Origin: Voacanga thouarsii
Taxonomy: Eukaryota; Streptophyta; Magnoliopsida; Gentianales; Apocynaceae
Length of the DNA stretch: 64,000 nucleotides
Direction: 5' to 3'
Assembly: GCA_026120185.1 (NCBI GenBank)
Contig: JANUWF010001109.1
Coordinates: forward strand, 1,356,001-1,420,000
Position numbers and translations under genes: made by a program. The notes beneath the pieces were generated by a model. The model ran no database searches and was not told the DNA's origin. It was given only the letters and a program-made list of their open reading frames with translations. This document shows positions 60,580 through 64,000 of the stretch, one piece after another (within the stretch, counting starts at the first letter, position 1; the number at the start of each line of letters is the position of its first letter).

Positions 60580-62070
60580 TGTGAAACCCCAATTGAAACC
60601 AACCTTAGAGTAAGGGGGTTGGGATACATATCATATTTTATTGCATGTTTAAATATATTTTTATATGATTTTATGTGCTTTGAATTTGTGATTTGTAGCC
60701 TAGAAGGCTTAATTATGGTTATTGAGTAAGAAGGGCAAAATGGTAAATTTTGCTTGAGGTGAAAATAGGGAGATAGCTTGAGGATTAAATAGGAAAAATA
60801 TTTAGAAGAGAAAATAAGAACAAGAGTTGTTGTGGTTTAGTGGTTAGAGCTATGGAATTTATTCTTGAGGTCTTGGGTTCAAATTCCATTATTGGAGCTT
60901 TAGCATGATTAATTTTTATTTTTGTTTGGGAAGGCTATATTTTCGGCCTTGTATGCTTTAGGGAAGAGTAAATGTGTTGTCCTAGGGGAAACATGATAGG
61001 AGTATCCTAATCCTACTCTTGTACCCTACAAAAATTTCCAAGGGAATTCATACCCTTCTTGATCCTTAGTTTTCTTACTTCTCAATTCATTAGAATGTTC
61101 AATTTATTCAAGCCAATTTCATCCCAGAAAATTCCAGCAAAGTGTTGTGACTTTGAAGGTTCAAAAATGTCTAAGTGTAAGGCATCTTGTGGGCCGAAAA
61201 TCGGTAGGAGTTGTGGAAGGTTCCCAAGAGATTAATCTCCATGGTTGAACCTTCAAAACTCCACCCTAGCTATGTTCATTTTCTTCATGAAGTAATCTAG
61301 AAATTTTCCAACTTCTTGTTCAGTCCAAGTGTCAAAATTTACAGTCCTCATTCCCTTCCAAATTCTGCCAGAAAAATAGCCCCCTTGACCAGCTTGAAGT
61401 CTGAAATTATAAGGCCAAAGCTGGACTGCACAAATGCTGTGCAAACCAGAAAATTTTCTGGGCAAATTCGCAACTTTGGTGAACCTTCACCAAGCTGTTT
61501 CTTCCAGTTTTCATCTAGCACCTTAGCCACATTTTTCCTCCATAAAGAATGCTGGAAATCAGCTTTGAAAGACCTCTGAATACCCCTTAAAATCCTCCGC
61601 AAACTGACTGAACAATGGTAGAAAAATCTACCCAGAAATTCCAGCCAGCTTGTGAAAAAAACTGGGCAGAATTTTCAGCTTCCTTCATCTTCAGCCCTGA
61701 CCGAAACTTCACCTTTTTTCAGTGCAAACTTCTCTTGAACAGCCATGAACTGAGCTCCATCATCTTCTCCAACCTTCTGCTAAAAAAATCAGTCCATGGC
61801 TGCCCCTAAAATCTCTCCATCAATTACTCCAATCAAGCCTTTGATTGAAGACAAAAATTCCAACAATTCTAATTAGTGAACTACCATAAATCATTCCTCA
61901 AACAACCAGAAATCCCTTCACCATCGTACTTCATATTTTTTGCCACCATTAAGCTTCTTTAAATAGCTTTTATTCCAGCAGAATCCCTAGCCAATCAGTT
62001 GGCCATTACAGCTTCCAAAAAGCTCTCTATTGACTAAGATCTTCTCACCATATTTTGTTTCCAAAATATT
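60580..62070 (+). mobile_element. CHR LTR arm, plus orientation
   Basis: Begins with the CHR terminus TGTGAAACCCC and follows the reverse complement of 15598 down to about 14100, then joins other CHR LTR sequence at about 62066-62072. Divergence from the other LTRs is visibly higher near the junction. GATTG (60575-60579) is the expected left target site if this is an insertion end. Confidence 0.85.
60833..60887 (+). promoter_or_regulatory. Pol III-like A/B box pair in CHR LTR
   Basis: TGGTTTAGTGG at 60833-60843 fits the A-box consensus TRGYNNARNGG. GGTTCAAATTCC at 60876-60887 fits the B box GGTTCRANNCC apart from one extra base in the spacer. This is the best-preserved of the four copies. 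Confidence 0.5.
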
Positions 62071-64000
62071 TCTATTGCTAACCACAATCAGGAACATATA
62101 CAACCCTTCATTTCATCAAATCATCCAAATCATGCATATAAGCATAGAGCTAAATTTATCAAGACATGATCTAACCTCTACTAGTATAAATATAATCATG
62201 GCTTCAATAATCCAACATGAATATAAATCTTATTCCCCAAAGGTGACATAATCTCTAGCATACTTGATCATAAATATTACCTATGACATGGAGACATGCA
62301 TTAAACCCTAAAACACCATATAATCAACAAAGATAATCCATTCATGCATAAATCCCATCTCCAACATATTTATACATATATTTATGTTTCACTCTTAACT
62401 CATCACAACAATATATACTCAACCCTATTCATGATTCATCTTCTATCAACATCATCCTAGAGACATGAATCTAGAATTTAAAAGACGGGTTAAAAAGGCT
62501 TACTTAATTGATAAATACCTTGAAGTTGTTTCGAAAGGATCTCAACTTCTAGATGTCTAAATTCGTCCAAAGAAAATGAAGGAAGCATGGCCATGGTCGA
62601 TGAAATCATTCGGCCAAGAGAGAGAGAGAGAGAAAGGAGAGAAGAGAAGAAGAAAGTCCATTAGCATGCTTAAACACATATTTGTTCATTAGAGATTGAA
62701 GATTAGCGAAGATGAAGTTGATTGAATAAACCTACCTTGAAGGTGTTCTTGAGCCTTCACAAAATTTCTAGTTTTGGATCCAAAAGTGCGAGTTAGATTT
62801 TGGAGTTTGATGTTAAAAATGGTATGGATGGACTCACGGTAGTGTATAGATGAAATCTGAAATTTTTAAAAAAAGTTTGAAGTGATTTGGAGAGGTATTA
62901 GGTGAAAGGAAGGAATAGGTGTTCTTGGTGTGCTATGTGTTCTTGAAGGTTGAAGAGAATTAGAGCTTTTGGATTGCAGGCTTCCGAATTTCTGAAGGGA
63001 TTAGGGCTGGCCGACTGCTTGTAGGGTTTTGGTAGATGATTTTCTGCTTTGGAAGGGAAAAGAAAGGCTAGGTGTTGAAATCCTTAAAGAATATTTTTGG
63101 GAAGAAAATTTGAAAACTAAATATAACAAGAATATCTTTGATTATTGGAGAGCTTTTGGGAAGCTGCCATGGCCGACTGCTTGTGCAGTATTTCGTCTGG
63201 ATGAGGGCTGGTTGAAAGAGGCTAAGGGTGGCCGAAAATAAGGAGTATAATGGTGGAGGAAAGGTCTGGTTGTTTGAGGAATATTTTTATGGAAGGTTGC
63301 TAAATTATGGTAGCTGTAATTTTGGTAACTAATCAAGCATGATTGCAGAGATTTGTTGGAGAGATTTTCGGGTAGCCATATCTGAATTTCATGCAAAAGC
63401 TTGGGAAGGACAATGGAGTTTAGCTCATGGCTGTTTAAGGAGGGTTTGTGTAGAATAAAGTTGAGGTTTCGGCTAGGGATGAATTAGGAAACAGAGCTAG
63501 AAAGTTTTCCTGCATAGAATTTTCGTAAGGCTGGAATTTCTGGGCAGTTTTCGGCTGCCACTTTTCAGTCAGCTTGCAGAGAATTTGAAGGGGATTTCAG
63601 GGGTCTTTCAAGGCTGGTTTCCAGCCTTCTTTATGGAGGAAAATGTGGCTAAGATGCTGAACAAAAACTGAAAGAAAATAGCTTGGTTTCGGACCTCTAA
63701 AGCTGCGATTTTGTCCAGGGATTTTTCTGGTTTTGCACAGCCTTTGTGCAGTCCGAAAATGGCCAGAAAAATTCAGGTTTCAAGCTGATCAAAAGGCCAT
63801 TTTCTGGCAGCATTTGGGAAGGAATAATGGTTAAGAATTTCGAGTCCTTGAAGGCACAAGAGGCTAGAAAATTTTCAGTTCTATGCAAGAAGGAAAATGA
63901 ACCTAGTTACAGTGAAGTTTTAGAAAGTTTACTAGGGAAATTAATTCACTTGAAATCCTTCCCCATCTTCTATGGTTTCGGTCCATAAGATATCTTTTAC
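62071..64000 (-). mobile_element. CHR LTR arm, minus orientation, running off the window
   Basis: Follows 13045 to about 15010 of the CHR 3' LTR in the same orientation, so it is inverted relative to 60580-62070. A GA-repeat lies near 62618-62640. The part from about 63105 to the edge can pair with the preceding arm. Confidence 0.87.

Noticed and set aside
60827..60900. A tRNA gene
   Set aside because: A- and B-box-like motifs are present, but I could not form a full acceptor and anticodon stem, and all copies lie inside LTRs.

Overview
The window is plant nuclear DNA: AT-rich, with no recognisable host gene, tRNA or rRNA gene, and built almost entirely of LTR retrotransposons nested in one another. 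The evidence is 5-bp target-site duplications (TSDs), primer-binding sites (PBS) complementary to plant tRNA-Asp and initiator tRNA-Met, polypurine tracts (PPT), and gag-pol remnants of Ty3/gypsy and Ty1/copia type. An angiosperm with a repeat-rich genome is likely; I cannot name the species. Family labels used here are mine: CHR (chromovirus, very long LTRs), DNY-A and DNY-B (large non-autonomous elements with a tRNA-Asp-type PBS and one conserved ORF that starts MDNYSW), GYP2 (gypsy-derived element with protease but no reverse transcriptase), COP (Ty1/copia).

Layout. 1-1749: end of a CHR LTR, minus strand. 1750-2890: unassigned. 2891-6518: 3' half and LTR of a plus-strand DNY element. 6519-40191: two tandem copies of a minus-strand DNY-A element (LTR, internal, LTR, internal, LTR), each carrying a plus-strand DNY-A insertion at the same internal site. 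In the first copy that insertion is itself an LTR-internal-LTR-internal-LTR ladder (9205-32895, TSD AACAA). Its first internal region was later hit by a complete 14.1-kb CHR chromovirus on the minus strand (11259-25357, TSD ATCAC). In the second copy only an LTR scrap remains (36637-37632).

40192-58462 is a minus-strand COP element whose reverse transcriptase gene is split by GYP2 (43044-54769, TSD AACTC/AACTT). The 3' LTR of GYP2 is in turn split by a complete DNY-B element (47803-54140, TSD CAGGT). 58463-60579 is another DNY-B 5' end with two PBS in a row. It is interrupted at 60580 by CHR LTR sequence that then turns back on itself (60580-64000), giving an inverted repeat that continues beyond the window.

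All gag-pol genes are broken by stops and frameshifts, several of which look like C-to-T decay. The DNY elements encode no polymerase and would depend on an autonomous relative; their LTRs, PBS and PPT are still recognisable. The items most worth a second look are the DNY protein family, an acidic accessory ORF with SUMO-interaction-like motifs upstream of the CHR gag, a Pol III-like A/B box pair inside every CHR LTR, GGCGCC-centred repeats just upstream of the TATA box in LTRs of unrelated families, and the duplicated nest.
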